Shown here piece after piece: positions 35,557-45,148 of a stretch of DNA of 64,000 nucleotides. The position numbers were made by a program, and so were the translations under genes. Source of the stretch: Streptococcus suis (GTDB lineage Bacteria; Bacillota; Bacilli; Lactobacillales; Streptococcaceae). The notes under the pieces were generated by a model. That model had not been told where the DNA came from and ran no database searches. It worked only from the letters and a program-made list of their open reading frames with translations. The DNA lies in the NCBI RefSeq assembly GCF_017601095.1, contig NZ_JAGFUX010000003.1, forward strand, positions 1 through 64,000, read 5' to 3'. The stretch's first letter is position 1. Every line of letters begins with the position of its first letter.

Positions 35557-37101
35557 CTACGTCAAGTCGTTAAAATCCCAGACATCATCTACCCATCCTT
35601 CATAGAAATCAGGCTCGTGGCAGACCATGAGGATAGAGCCCTTGTAGGCTTGAAGGGCGCGTTTGAGTTCGTCCTTGGCATCCACATCCAAGTGGTTGGT
35701 TGGCTCGTCAAGAACCAAGACATTGTTTTCACGGTTCATGAGCAAACAGAAACGAACTTTGGCCTGTTCACCACCTGAAAGAACTTGAATTTGGCTTTCG
35801 ATATGCTTGGAAGTCAGACCGCAACGAGCCAAGGCTGCTCGTACTTCTGCTTGGTTAAGGGCTGGGAAGGCATCCCAAACCGCTTCTAGTGGCGTCTGAC
35901 GATTGCCACCAGCTACCTCTTGCTCGAAATAGCCTAGTTCCAAATATTCCCCGCGCTCCACAGAACCACCAAGAGGTGGAATAATCCCTAGTAAACTTTT
36001 AAGAAGAGTGGATTTACCGATACCATTGGCACCGACAATGGCAATCTTCTGGTTGCGCTCAAAAGTGAGATTGAGCGGTTTACGGGTCAAGACACGGTCG
36101 TAACCAATTTCCAAATCAGTCGTTTGGAAGATAAAGCGACTTGGCGTCCGAGCCATTTTGAAATCAAATGATGGCTTTGGTTTCTCTGCTTGAAGTTCAA
36201 TAATCTCCATCTTGTCCAATTTCTTCTGACGAGACATGGCCATGTTTCGAGTTGCAACACGGGCCTTATTACGGTTAACGAAGTCCTGCAAGTCTGCGAT
36301 TTCCTTCTGCTGGCGCTCATAGGCTGCCTCCAACTGAGCCCGCTTCATAGCATGAACTTCTTGGAACTGGTAATAATCCCCTGTGTAACGGGTTAAGAGT
36401 TGATTTTCCACATGGTAGACAATGTTAATCACATCATTCAAGAAAGGAATGTCATGCGAAATCAAGACAAAGGCATTTTCATAGTTCTGCAAGTAGCGTT
36501 TGAGCCAGTCGATGTGTTCGGCATCCAAGTAGTTGGTTGGCTCATCCAGAAGCAAGATGTCAGGCTTTTCCAAGAGCAATTTTGCCAAAAGAACTTTTGT
36601 CCGTTGACCACCAGACAACTCCGTCACATCCTTGTCCATGCCATAGTCCATGACACCAAGCGCACGCGCTACTTCGTCAATCTTGGCATCCAGCGTATAG
36701 AAATCACGGCTTTCCAAACGATCCTGCAGCTCACCAACCTCTTCCATGAGGGCATCCATATCGGCACCCTCTTCTGCCATAGACATGTAAATATCGTTGA
36801 TGCGAGCTTCTGTCTTGAAAAGTTCATCGAATGCTGTACGTAAGACATCACGGACAGATTGACCTTTTTCTAATTTAGCATGCTGGTCTAAATAACCTGC
36901 CGTTACATAACGTGACCATTCAACCTTACCTTCATCTGGCTGCAATTGACCCGTCACGATGGACATGAAGGTTGATTTCCCCTCGCCATTGGCACCGACA
37001 AGACCGATATGCTCCCCTTTTAAGAGACGGAAGGAGACATTCTCAAAAATGGCACGGTCACCAAACCCATGACTTAAATTCTTTACTTCTAAAATACTCA
37101 T
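35557..37101 (-). CDS. ABC-F family ATPase (YkpA/YbiT-like)
   Basis: A 514-aa ATPase with two ABC domains (1-250 and 320-510) and no membrane segment. Walker A GANGEGKST and GANGIGKST, signatures LSGGQ and LSGGEQ, and DEPTNYLD and DEPTNHLD are intact. ABC-F proteins act on the ribosome; some give antibiotic protection, others help translation of difficult sequences. No resistance-specific linker can be claimed; the inter-domain linker is of housekeeping length. Confidence 0.88.
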   Translation of the reverse strand: MSILEVKNLSHGFGDRAIFENVSFRLLKGEHIGLVGANGEGKSTFMSIVTGQLQPDEGKVEWSRYVTAGYLDQHAKLEKGQSVRDVLRTAFDELFKTEARINDIYMSMAEEGADMDALMEEVGELQDRLESRDFYTLDAKIDEVARALGVMDYGMDKDVTELSGGQRTKVLLAKLLLEKPDILLLDEPTNYLDAEHIDWLKRYLQNYENAFVLISHDIPFLNDVINIVYHVENQLLTRYTGDYYQFQEVHAMKRAQLEAAYERQQKEIADLQDFVNRNKARVATRNMAMSRQKKLDKMEIIELQAEKPKPSFDFKMARTPSRFIFQTTDLEIGYDRVLTRKPLNLTFERNQKIAIVGANGIGKSTLLKSLLGIIPPLGGSVERGEYLELGYFEQEVAGGNRQTPLEAVWDAFPALNQAEVRAALARCGLTSKHIESQIQVLSGGEQAKVRFCLLMNRENNVLVLDEPTNHLDVDAKDELKRALQAYKGSILMVCHEPDFYEGWVDDVWDFNDLT

Positions 37102-37112
37102 AATTTCCTCAC

Positions 37113-37139
37113 AAAAGAGGCTGGAAATCCTTCCAGTCT
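37113..37139 (-). terminator. Terminator-like hairpin between glmM and ABC-F
   Basis: AGAGACTGGAAGGATTTCCAG then CCTCTTTT on the minus strand; a stable stem with short T run after glmM. Confidence 0.65.
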
Positions 37140-37151
37140 CTGTCTCATTTC

Positions 37152-38504
37152 TTAATCCAAACCGATCTCAGCACGGACCACATCAGCAATGGTGTCCACG
37201 TAGTAATCGACTTCAGCATCCGTTGGCGCTTCAGCCATGACACGCAAGAGGGGCTCAGTACCACTTGGGCGAACCAAAATACGACCGTTTCCAGCCATTT
37301 CTGCTTCCATTTTTTCAATGATAGCCGCAATAGCAGGCACTTCCATTGCCTTGTCTTTCATGCTGTTTTCCACACGGATATTGACTAATTTTTGTGGGTA
37401 AATAGTCACTTCTGCTGCCAATTCAGACAATTTCTTACCAGTTTCTTTCATGATTTTGGTCAATTGCACAGCGGTCAACTGACCATCACCTGTAGTGTTA
37501 TAATCCATGAGAATGACGTGTCCAGACTGCTCACCGCCGACATTGTAGGCACCTTTGCGCATTTCTTCGACAACATAACGGTCGCCGACTGCGGTCACAG
37601 CTTTTTCAATTCCCTCACGATCCAAAGCCTTATGGAAACCAAGGTTAGACATAACAGTTGTTACAATGGTATTTTTAGCAAGAAGTCCCTTGTCTGCTAG
37701 GTACTTGCCGATGATATACATGATTCGGTCGCCATCAACCAAGTCACCATTTTCATCGACAGCAATCAGGCGGTCGCTGTCACCGTCAAAGGCAAGTCCG
37801 ATTTGGCTTCCTGTCTCCTTGACCAACTCTTGCAATTTTTCAGGATGGGTTGAACCGACTCCCTCGTTGATATTCAATCCGTCAGGATGTTCAGCCATTA
37901 CTGTCAACTCGGCCCCCAAATCAGCAAAGACTTGACGGGCACTGGTTGCAGCTGCACCATTGGCTGTATCCAAAGCAACTTTCATTCCCTCCAACTCCAA
38001 GCCTGTTGACACCAGGAATTGCTGGTATTTACGCAAGCCTTCTGGATAATCTACCACATCTCCCAAACCTTGGGCAGATGGGCGAGGGAGGGTATCTTCT
38101 GAAGCGTCCAACAGTGCTTCAATTTCAGCTTCCAAGGCATCATCCAACTTAAAGCCGTCACCCGCAAAGAACTTAATTCCGTTATCTTGAGCAGGGTTGT
38201 GGCTGGCAGAAATCATGACACCAGCGCTAGCTTTTTCCGTGCGAACCAAATAAGCAACACCTGGAGTCGCCAAAACGCCTAACTTGTATACATGAATCCC
38301 GACTGAAAGAAGGCCGGCAACCAAAGCCGCCTCCAACATCTGTCCTGAAATCCGTGTATCACGACCTACAAAAACACGAGGTGTTTCTGTTTCATGCTGA
38401 CTGAGAACATAACCTCCGAAACGACCTAGTTTGAATGCTAACTCAGGTGTTAATTCAATGTTTGCTTCTCCACGGACACCGTCCGTACCAAAATATTTTC
38501 CCAT
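37152..38504 (-). CDS. glmM: Phosphoglucosamine mutase
   Basis: Makes glucosamine-1-phosphate for the UDP-GlcNAc pathway. 450 aa, full length. The phosphoserine loop ISASHNP has Ser 101, DGDSDR is the metal loop, and [12 protein letters not shown] the phosphate loop. Third gene of the cdaA-cdaR-glmM operon, a conserved order linking c-di-AMP and cell wall precursor supply. Confidence 0.97.
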   Translation of the reverse strand: MGKYFGTDGVRGEANIELTPELAFKLGRFGGYVLSQHETETPRVFVGRDTRISGQMLEAALVAGLLSVGIHVYKLGVLATPGVAYLVRTEKASAGVMISASHNPAQDNGIKFFAGDGFKLDDALEAEIEALLDASEDTLPRPSAQGLGDVVDYPEGLRKYQQFLVSTGLELEGMKVALDTANGAAATSARQVFADLGAELTVMAEHPDGLNINEGVGSTHPEKLQELVKETGSQIGLAFDGDSDRLIAVDENGDLVDGDRIMYIIGKYLADKGLLAKNTIVTTVMSNLGFHKALDREGIEKAVTAVGDRYVVEEMRKGAYNVGGEQSGHVILMDYNTTGDGQLTAVQLTKIMKETGKKLSELAAEVTIYPQKLVNIRVENSMKDKAMEVPAIAAIIEKMEAEMAGNGRILVRPSGTEPLLRVMAEAPTDAEVDYYVDTIADVVRAEIGLD

Positions 38505-38529
38505 TATAATTTCAATCCTCTTTACTTAT

Positions 38530-39234
38530 TTATTTGATTTTTGTAATGGTTGCCTGAACACCAGCTTCGCTTTGTGAAAGCACTACTGGTAGTACATTTC
38601 CTTGCTGGTCAACCGCTTGTATCGTTGCGGTTGCACTAAAATCACTGGACAGATTGGCTGCATCTGTCACAACTGCTTCAACATGGTCAATCAAAGCCAT
38701 GGTATCTTCATCCGTTGTCACTTTAACGGTTGATACACTGACTGAAACCTTGGATGCCATGTAGCCATCTGCAAGCTGATTGCTATAAATCACACCTTGA
38801 ACGGCAAAGGTCTTGCTCACTTTTTTACCGATTTTCAAGGTCATCTCAGACGGATTCAAGCTCGCACTCACACCAGTTGGAAGATTGGAAACCTGTAAGG
38901 GAACCGAATGGGTCCCTGGCTCCAAATCAGTCAAATCCGCTGTCACCTGGAAGGTGCGGGTTGATTCATCTGACTCTCGCTGTAAAATCACACGGTTGGA
39001 GCCAATCAAGTCCACATTGACCGTCGAAGAAAAACCTGAGATGAAATAGGCTTCACTATCATACTTGATTTCAATTGGAATATTGGTCAGTGTGTGTGTG
39101 TAGGTCTCTGACTCTGTGCTTTGAACGGTTGAAACGGAATTTTTGTAGTTGGTCGTCGTCGCGTTAAAAAACAAGACCAGGGCAATGACTGCCGATAGGA
39201 CCAACTGTCCTATTTTTTTCACCTTATCCTGCAT
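38530..39234 (-). CDS. cdaR: CdaA regulator (YbbR-domain protein)
   Basis: A 234-aa protein with an N-terminal membrane anchor (residues 10-28) and two or more extracellular YbbR repeats (IPIEIKYDSEAYFISGF; ASKVSVSVSTVKV). It is shorter than many CdaR proteins, which have three or four repeats. It binds and modulates CdaA. Its ATG abuts the cdaA stop. Confidence 0.88.
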   Translation of the reverse strand: MQDKVKKIGQLVLSAVIALVLFFNATTTNYKNSVSTVQSTESETYTHTLTNIPIEIKYDSEAYFISGFSSTVNVDLIGSNRVILQRESDESTRTFQVTADLTDLEPGTHSVPLQVSNLPTGVSASLNPSEMTLKIGKKVSKTFAVQGVIYSNQLADGYMASKVSVSVSTVKVTTDEDTMALIDHVEAVVTDAANLSSDFSATATIQAVDQQGNVLPVVLSQSEAGVQATITKIK

Positions 39235-40077
39235 CTATTTTCCCCTCCACAATCGTTGCCACCAGCTGATACTGGATTCTGTGCTGAGAATAAATTTTGA
39301 ACGGAGGAGACTCTCCAGTTCTTCCTTAGACAGATCATGCTGGAAAATGCCATTTTGGGCAATCGAGATACTACCTGTTTCTTCTGACACAATCAAAACA
39401 AGGGCATCCGATACTTCTGACAGGCCAATTGCAGCCCGGTGACGAGTCCCAAACTCTTTAGAAATCCCCGCACTTTCTGATAAGGGTAGGTAGGCACAGG
39501 CTACGGCAATCTTATTTTCCCTGACAATGACGGCACCATCATGCAAGGGCGTATTGGGAATAAAGATATTGATCAATAATTCGCTGGAAATATCTGCGTG
39601 TAGCCCAATTCCAGTCGATGCGTATTCTTGAATGGTCTGTGCTCCTTCGATGGCAATCAAGGCACCGATTTTCCTTGGTGCCATATAGGCAACGGATTTG
39701 AGCAGGGATTGGACCAAAACTTCTTCTGAACTGAGACTGGTCCCCATAAATAACTGAGTCGTCCGACCAAGTTTTTCTAAAATCGCTCGTAATTCAGGCG
39801 CAAAAATCACAACCGCTGCGATGACCCCATAAGTGATGACCTGGTTCATCAGCCAGGAAATCGTTTGAAGACCGAGCAAACTCGCCACAATTTGGGCCAA
39901 CAAGAAGAGAAATACTCCTCGAATCAATACCATAATCTTGGTACCCGCCAGCGACTTACTCAATTGGTAAATCAACAGGACAACCAAACTAATATCAACC
40001 AGATGAAGCATGGCAATCCAAGGACTAGCGATCAAACTGGACCAATAGTCGGCATCTAATAATTGACTAATATTCAG
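39235..40077 (-). CDS. cdaA: Diadenylate cyclase CdaA, probable CTG start
   Basis: Makes c-di-AMP. Three N-terminal membrane segments (about residues 25-90) then the DAC domain with PLHDGAVIV and GTRHRAAIG, the active-site motifs. ATG- or TTG-based starts begin at 40035, inside what should be the first helix. The frame stays open upstream, giving LNISQLLDADYWSSL, which resembles the N-termini of other streptococcal CdaA. A TGAGGA site lies 7 nt before a CTG at 40077. I therefore take CTG 40077 as the likely start; TTG 40035 is the alternative. Confidence 0.85.
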   Translation of the reverse strand: MNISQLLDADYWSSLIASPWIAMLHLVDISLVVLLIYQLSKSLAGTKIMVLIRGVFLFLLAQIVASLLGLQTISWLMNQVITYGVIAAVVIFAPELRAILEKLGRTTQLFMGTSLSSEEVLVQSLLKSVAYMAPRKIGALIAIEGAQTIQEYASTGIGLHADISSELLINIFIPNTPLHDGAVIVRENKIAVACAYLPLSESAGISKEFGTRHRAAIGLSEVSDALVLIVSEETGSISIAQNGIFQHDLSKEELESLLRSKFILSTESSISWWQRLWRGK

Positions 40078-40219
40078 CTTTCTATCCTCATACTTTCTAA
40101 TTCAATTCACATGTATCAGTCCTATTATATCATAAATTCCCCGACAACTGTCTAATCCTACTTGTTTTCAAGGGGATTTCTTGCCTCCAAGTTCCATTCT
40201 AGAAAATCCCCAATCTTTG

Positions 40220-40228
40220 TGATAAAAT
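40220..40228 (+). promoter_or_regulatory. Extended -10 promoter of murT, probably leaderless
   Basis: TGA-TAAAAT ends 6 nt before the ATG at 40235 (AGACCC between). No Shine-Dalgarno precedes the ATG. This architecture would start the mRNA at or next to the start codon. Confidence 0.5.
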
Positions 40229-40234
40229 AGACCC

Positions 40235-41578
40235 ATGAAACTGAATACATTACTAGGAATTACAGCAGGAAAAGCCAGCCAGTTTGTCCTCAACAAACTG
40301 GGCCGAGGAACCACACTGCCAGGGAAAATTGCCCTCAAATTCGATAAGCATATTTTAGATAGTTTGGCTAAGGATTATGAAGTCGTTGTTGTGACAGGTA
40401 CCAACGGTAAAACCCTGACCACCGCCCTGACAGTTGGTATCCTCCAAGAAGCATTTGGAGAAATCACAACTAACACCAGCGGTGCCAATATGATTACAGG
40501 CATTACGGCAACCTTTTTATCTGCCAAGAAAAATAAAAACGGCAAGAAGATTGCCGTCTTGGAAATCGACGAAGCCAGCCTGGCCCGTGTGACCGACTTT
40601 ATCAAGCCTAGCTTAATCGTCTTTACCAATATCTTCCGTGACCAGATGGATCGCTACGGTGAAATCTATACCACCTACCAGATGATTTTGGACGGTGCTG
40701 CAAAAGCTCCGCAGGCAACTATTTTGGCCAATGGAGATAGTCCGCTTTTCAACTCAACGAAAGTCGTCAATCCAGTTAAATACTATGGTTTTGCGACGGA
40801 AGAGCATGAGCCTCGTCTGGCTCATTACAATACTGAGGGTGTTCTCTGTCCACATTGCCACCAGATTATCCAGTACAAGCTCAATACCTACGCTAACTTG
40901 GGCAGCTATATCTGTAACAACTGTGGCTTTAGCCGACCTGAACTGGACTACAAGTTGACCGAACTAAAAGAAATCACCAATACTTCTTCTACCTTTGCCA
41001 TTGACGGTCAGGATTACAAAATCAACATCGGAGGCCTCTACAACATCTACAATGCCCTAGCAGCTGTCAGCGTGGCAGAATTTTTCGGCGTATCTCCTGA
41101 GAAAATCAAGGCAGGTTTTGATAAGTCCAAGGCAGTCTTCGGTCGCCAAGAAACCTTTAAACTCGGTGATAAGGATTGTACCTTGGTACTCATTAAAAAC
41201 CCTGTCGGTGCAACCCAGGCTATTGAAATGATGAAACTGGCTCCATACGATTTTAGCCTGTCCGTCCTTCTCAATGCCAACTACGCTGACGGAATTGATA
41301 CCAGCTGGATTTGGGACGCTGACTTTGAACAAATCACTCAAATGAACATTCCACAAGTCTTTGCAGGCGGTGTTCGTTCATCTGAAATCGCCCGTCGCCT
41401 CCGTGTGACTGGCTATCCTGAAGACCAGATTACAGAAACACCAAAACTGGAAGATATCATGACCTTGATTGAGCAATCGAGTAGTCAGCATGCCTATATC
41501 CTCGCAACCTATACGGCTATGCTGGAATTCCGTGACTTGCTGGCTCAACGCCAAGCTGTTGGAAAGGAGATGAAATAA
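40235..41578 (+). CDS. murT: Lipid II isoglutaminyl synthase subunit MurT
   Basis: With GatD it amidates the glutamate of lipid II. The 447-aa protein is a Mur ligase homologue: [10 protein letters not shown] binds ATP (near residues 53-62), and a zinc ribbon CPHC...CNNCG lies in the middle domain. The DUF1727 C-terminal domain follows. Its stop overlaps the gatD start. Confidence 0.95.
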   Translation: MKLNTLLGITAGKASQFVLNKLGRGTTLPGKIALKFDKHILDSLAKDYEVVVVTGTNGKTLTTALTVGILQEAFGEITTNTSGANMITGITATFLSAKKNKNGKKIAVLEIDEASLARVTDFIKPSLIVFTNIFRDQMDRYGEIYTTYQMILDGAAKAPQATILANGDSPLFNSTKVVNPVKYYGFATEEHEPRLAHYNTEGVLCPHCHQIIQYKLNTYANLGSYICNNCGFSRPELDYKLTELKEITNTSSTFAIDGQDYKINIGGLYNIYNALAAVSVAEFFGVSPEKIKAGFDKSKAVFGRQETFKLGDKDCTLVLIKNPVGATQAIEMMKLAPYDFSLSVLLNANYADGIDTSWIWDADFEQITQMNIPQVFAGGVRSSEIARRLRVTGYPEDQITETPKLEDIMTLIEQSSSQHAYILATYTAMLEFRDLLAQRQAVGKEMK

Positions 41579-42363
41579 TGGTCTATACATCATTAAAAAG
41601 TTCTGAAAAAGACTACACTTATGATCTCCACATCGCTCACCTCTACGGCGATTTGATGAATACCTACGGTGACAACGGCAATATCCTCATGCTCAAGTAT
41701 GTGGCTGAAAAGCTCGGTGCTCGTGTTCAGGTGGACATCGTTTCACTGGCAGATGAATTTGATAAAAATTTCTACGACATCGCCTTTTTCGGCGGTGGAC
41801 AGGACTATGAACAATCTATTCTTGCAAAAGATTTACCAACTAAAAAAGACAGCTTGGCAGACTTCATCGAAAACGACGGTGTCATGCTGGCTATCTGTGG
41901 TGGCTTCCAATTGCTCGGTCAATACTACATCGAAGCTGGCGGCCGCAAGATTGATGGACTGGGTATCATGGACCACTACACCCTTAACCAGACCAACAAC
42001 CGCTACATCGGTGACATCAAAATTCACAATGATGAATTCAACGAAACCTACTATGGTTTTGAAAACCACCAAGGCCGTACCTTCCTAGCTGACAACCAAA
42101 AACCGCTGGGCAAGGTTGTCTATGGCAATGGCAACAATAAAGAAGACGGTGGCGAAGGCCTGCACTACAAAAACACCTTCGGCAGCTACTTCCACGGACC
42201 AATCCTGTCCCGCAATGCCAACCTAGCCTACCGCTTGGTCACAACTGCCCTCCGCAAAAAATACGGACAAGACATCCAACTTGCCAGCTATACTGACATC
42301 CTCAGCAAAGAAGTCGCTGAAGAATACGGCGATGTGAAAAGCAAGGCAGAATTTGATAAATAA
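41578..42363 (+). CDS. gatD: Lipid II isoglutaminyl synthase subunit GatD
   Basis: The glutaminase subunit that supplies ammonia to MurT. 261 aa, class I amidotransferase fold. The catalytic Cys is in [10 protein letters not shown] and a His in FENHQG is conserved. ATG overlaps the murT stop by one base. A terminator follows. Confidence 0.95.
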   Translation: MVYTSLKSSEKDYTYDLHIAHLYGDLMNTYGDNGNILMLKYVAEKLGARVQVDIVSLADEFDKNFYDIAFFGGGQDYEQSILAKDLPTKKDSLADFIENDGVMLAICGGFQLLGQYYIEAGGRKIDGLGIMDHYTLNQTNNRYIGDIKIHNDEFNETYYGFENHQGRTFLADNQKPLGKVVYGNGNNKEDGGEGLHYKNTFGSYFHGPILSRNANLAYRLVTTALRKKYGQDIQLASYTDILSKEVAEEYGDVKSKAEFDK

Positions 42364-42365
42364 AG

Positions 42366-42400
42366 CAAAACCGCTTCTGATATTCAGAGGCGGTTTTGTT
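42366..42400. terminator. Terminator after gatD
   Basis: AAAACCGCTTCTGA, TAT, TCAGAGGCGGTTTT: near-perfect 14-bp stem with T run. It marks the last native sequence before the erm cassette. Confidence 0.85.
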
Positions 42401-42469
42401 ATTTTCTATTAACTTATATTCCCTTTAGTAACGTGTAACTTTCCAAATTTACAAAAGCGACTCATAGAA

Positions 42470-43207
42470 TTATTTCCTCCCGTTAAATAATAGATAACTA
42501 TTAAAAATAGACAATACTTGCTCATAAGTAACGGTACTTAAATTGTTTACTTTGGCGTGTTTCATTGCTTGATGAAACTGATTTTTAGTAAACAGTTGAC
42601 GATATTCTCGATTGACCCATTTTGAAACAAAGTACGTATATAGCTTCCAATATTTATCTGGAACATCTGTGGTATGGCGGGTAAGTTTTATTAAGACACT
42701 GTTTACTTTTGGTTTAGGATGAAAGCATTCCGCTGGCAGCTTAAGCAATTGCTGAATCGAGACTTGAGTGTGCAAGAGCAACCCTAGTGTTCGGTGAATA
42801 TCCAAGGTACGCTTGTAGAATCCTTCTTCAACAATCAGATAGATGTCAGACGCATGGCTTTCAAAAACCACTTTTTTAATAATTTGTGTGCTTAAATGGT
42901 AAGGAATATTCCCAACAATTTTATACCTCTGTTTGTTAGGGAATTGAAACTGTAGAATATCTTGGTGAATTAAAGTGACACGAGTGTTCAGTTTTAATTT
43001 TTCTGACGATAAGTTGAATAGATGACTGTCTAATTCAATAGACGTTACCTGTTTACTTATTTTAGCCAGTTTCGTCGTTAAATGCCCTTTACCTGTTCCA
43101 ATTTCGTAAACGGTATCGGTTTCTTTTAAATTCAATTGTTTTATTATTTGGTTGAGTACTTTTTCACTCGTTAAAAAGTTTTGAGAATATTTTATATTTT
43201 TGTTCAT
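42470..43207 (-). CDS. ermB: Erm(B) 23S rRNA adenine-2058 dimethyltransferase
   Basis: Dimethylates A2058 of 23S rRNA and so blocks macrolides, lincosamides and streptogramin B. The 245-aa protein is full length, with SAM motif [10 protein letters not shown] at 35-44 and catalytic NIPYH at 100-104. It is recognisable as Erm(B) throughout. Translation is controlled by the leader peptide at 43332-43415. The ribosome site lies in GTAATCACTTCAGGAGTGAT, a hairpin that would hide it when not induced. Confidence 0.97.
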   Translation of the reverse strand: MNKNIKYSQNFLTSEKVLNQIIKQLNLKETDTVYEIGTGKGHLTTKLAKISKQVTSIELDSHLFNLSSEKLKLNTRVTLIHQDILQFQFPNKQRYKIVGNIPYHLSTQIIKKVVFESHASDIYLIVEEGFYKRTLDIHRTLGLLLHTQVSIQQLLKLPAECFHPKPKVNSVLIKLTRHTTDVPDKYWKLYTYFVSKWVNREYRQLFTKNQFHQAMKHAKVNNLSTVTYEQVLSIFNSYLLFNGRK

Positions 43208-43331
43208 GTAATCACTCCTGAAGTGATTACATCTGTAAATAAATACAGAAGTTAAATGATTTGTTTGTAATTTTAGTTATCTGTTTAAAAAGTCATAAGA
43301 TTAGTCACTGGTAGGAATTAATCTAACGTAT
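43208..43331 (-). promoter_or_regulatory. erm(B) attenuator region
   Basis: Between leader peptide and erm(B) are complementary segments, including GTAATCACT and AGTGATTAC flanking the erm ribosome site. A ribosome stalled on the leader would free the site. The rest of the region is AT-rich and otherwise empty. Confidence 0.75.
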
Positions 43332-43415
43332 TTATTTATCTGCGTAATCACTGTTTTTAGTCTGTTTCAAAACAGTAGATGTTTTATCTACATTATGCAT
43401 TTTGAATACCAACAT
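43332..43415 (-). CDS. ermBL: ErmB leader peptide (ErmBL)
   Basis: A 27-codon ORF, MLVFKMHNVDKTSTVLKQTK followed by NSDYADK, preceded by GAAGGAGGGATTCGTC. It matches the known erm(B) leader with small differences (KMH where QMR is common). Macrolide-dependent ribosome stalling in this peptide induces Erm(B). Confidence 0.9.
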   Translation of the reverse strand: MLVFKMHNVDKTSTVLKQTKNSDYADK

Positions 43416-43472
43416 GACGAATCCCTCCTTCTTAATTACAAATTTTTAGCATCTAATTTAACTTCAATTCCT

Positions 43473-43478
43473 ATTATA
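43473..43478 (-). promoter_or_regulatory. erm(B) -10 element
   Basis: TATAAT on the minus strand, about 58 nt before the leader peptide start. A TTGATA lies 21 bp upstream, a long spacing, so the -35 is uncertain. Confidence 0.6.
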
Positions 43479-43520
43479 CAAAATTTTAAGATAATGCACT
43501 ATCAACACACTCTTTATTTT

Positions 43521-44348
43521 TTATATAGTTCCAATCAAGAGCAGTCCCTCAATCGTAATCTCGGTCAGCTGGCTCAAGTCCAACTTGGACTGGTCCACTT
43601 GGAAAAAGAGGGGCGTCATGTCTGCCAAGACTTGGGCATGTTCTAGGCTAATCGGCAAGGTCCGACTGACCAGTACTTGCTCCACCTGCCCTAGGTAAGA
43701 CTTGAAATGGTCCACGATAGCCTGGTTATCATAGGACTCCTTGCGGAGTTGGTCTTTAGCTAAATGGCGGAGCTCCTTGAGGTGATTGGGTCCTGGGACC
43801 AGCTTGAGAATAGCCCCACCAACTTTCAGCACTCTGGCAAATTCCTGGTAATTAGCTGGGGAAAAGATGTCCAAGATGCCGTCAATTGTCTTGTCTTGAA
43901 TAGGTAACTTGGTTAAGTCACCGACAAACCATTTGACCGACTTGGTCCTGTCAGATTTGGCTGCCAAGAGAATGGAGTCCTTGGAAATATCAAAAGCAAG
44001 AATGTCCAAGTCCATTTTCTCGGCTAACTTACGGGAATAAAAACCCTCTCCACAGCCGATGTCCAAGACAGACCGCAAGCCCAGCTCTGCTATTTTCCCC
44101 TCCAAAGCTTCATAGAGATGGTCGTAATAGCCTGCCTCTAAAAAGGCCTGGCGGTTTTCAAAGCTAGACTTGTGGTAGTTGGCGGACTGCTTGACTTGGG
44201 GTGCCAGGTTGACGTAGCCCTGCTTGGCGATGTCGAAGGTGTGGCGGTTGGGACAGCGAAGACTGCTCTGGTCAAGACCAAGAGCCTGCCCACAATGTGG
44301 ACAGGCGAAAAATTGGTCGCTATTGCTAAAACGTGGGTGTTTGGTCAT
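43521..44348 (-). CDS. rlmA: 23S rRNA guanine-748 N1-methyltransferase RlmA(II)
   Basis: Methylates G748 in the exit tunnel. The 275-aa protein has an N-terminal zinc ribbon (CPHC near 17-20, CPNRH near 32-36), then a SAM fold with DIGCGEGFYSRKL. This is the TlrB/RlmA family; the Gram-positive G748-specific type is inferred from lineage. Its stop overlaps nothing, and the erm(B) cassette begins 8 nt downstream. It follows the XRE gene by 1 nt. Confidence 0.9.
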   Translation of the reverse strand: MTKHPRFSNSDQFFACPHCGQALGLDQSSLRCPNRHTFDIAKQGYVNLAPQVKQSANYHKSSFENRQAFLEAGYYDHLYEALEGKIAELGLRSVLDIGCGEGFYSRKLAEKMDLDILAFDISKDSILLAAKSDRTKSVKWFVGDLTKLPIQDKTIDGILDIFSPANYQEFARVLKVGGAILKLVPGPNHLKELRHLAKDQLRKESYDNQAIVDHFKSYLGQVEQVLVSRTLPISLEHAQVLADMTPLFFQVDQSKLDLSQLTEITIEGLLLIGTI

Positions 44349-44349
44349 G

Positions 44350-44826
44350 TTAAGTATTTTCTTTTCTAAAGTGGTGCAGGGCTAGTCCTGATAGGAGCGT
44401 GGCAATGGCTCCTGTAAAGACCAGCAAGTAGCCGACTGGAACGAGATAAAAATTCTCATGCAGAATGCCCTCGGCATCAATATACTCGACCGAGTTTGCC
44501 TTGATGACAAAGCAGACGAAGCCGATAAGCATGAGAAAACTACCAATAATGGTAATGGTCAGGTGCATCTGGGTACGGCGGCCTTCACGACCGTCCTTGA
44601 CTAGTTTTTCTGTCATGTTGTTCATGTCAGTTCCTCCTAAGATAAGTTGATCTAAGGAGATCGAAAAGACAGAGGACATGAGAATCAAGAGCTCCAAATC
44701 AGGTAGGTTTTTGTCATTTTCCCAGTTGGAAACGGCCTGCCTGGTCACATTGAGTTTGAGGGCAAACTGTTCCTGAGTCAATCCTTCCTTCTTACGTAAG
44801 TCCTTGATTTGCTGTCCAAAGTTCAT
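44350..44826 (-). CDS. XRE regulator with membrane domain
   Basis: A 158-aa protein with a Cro/C1 helix-turn-helix at residues 1-60 (LRKKEGLTQEQFALKLNVTR) and two membrane segments near 85-110 and 125-148. HTH plus membrane pair suggests a sensor of membrane state. AAAGGAGAAAGAA precedes the ATG. The stop lies one base before rlmA starts, so the two are co-transcribed. Confidence 0.82.
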   Translation of the reverse strand: MNFGQQIKDLRKKEGLTQEQFALKLNVTRQAVSNWENDKNLPDLELLILMSSVFSISLDQLILGGTDMNNMTEKLVKDGREGRRTQMHLTITIIGSFLMLIGFVCFVIKANSVEYIDAEGILHENFYLVPVGYLLVFTGAIATLLSGLALHHFRKENT

Positions 44827-44837
44827 TTCTTTCTCCT

Positions 44838-44962
44838 TTCAGGGAGCGGGACAGAACTCGAAAAATGAAAAAGAGTTCGTCGTCCCGCCCCCGCACAGTT
44901 GATTAGGCCAGATTTGAAGTGTGCAACACGAACAAATCTGCCAATCAACCACTGCGCTGAGA
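44838..44962. repeat. Dispersed intergenic repeat, copy 2
   Basis: Begins AGGGAGCGGGACAGAACTCG and contains CCCCGCACAGTTGATTAGG and ATCAACCACTGCG, the modules of copy 1 at 33455. Part of the 322-bp gap before the next gene; the rest (44963-45148) has no recognisable feature. Confidence 0.7.
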
Positions 44963-45148
44963 TGTTGACACCACCTTCGAGAAGTGATGCTAATCTCTAT
45001 ACTTATCTTAGCTTGTCGGTCGATGTTTGCCAAGAAAGGCGGGCTTGCTCTGGACTTTTTAGCGAAAGGTGGTCTTGCTAACTCCGAAAGAATGGCGTGC
45101 AAGCTTGTTCTATCAAGGATTTTAGCCTCTTGTCAACTTGCTGTCAAC

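Larger units (their letters stand above)
42414..43512. mobile_element. erm(B) cassette without transposase
   Basis: The left part (before about 42470) reads, on the minus strand, ATGAGTCGCTTTTGTAAATT and onward, matching the start of the small ORF that follows erm(B) in Tn917/pAMbeta1-type contexts. The right edge carries the usual erm(B) promoter upstream bases (GAGTGTGTTGATAGTGCATT). Both edges are set from memory of that context, so are approximate. No IS, resolvase or terminal repeat is visible, so how it moved here is unknown. Confidence 0.65.

Noticed and set aside
42414..43512. Complete Tn917 or Tn916-type transposon
   Set aside because: No transposase, resolvase, integrase or terminal repeat in or around the cassette.
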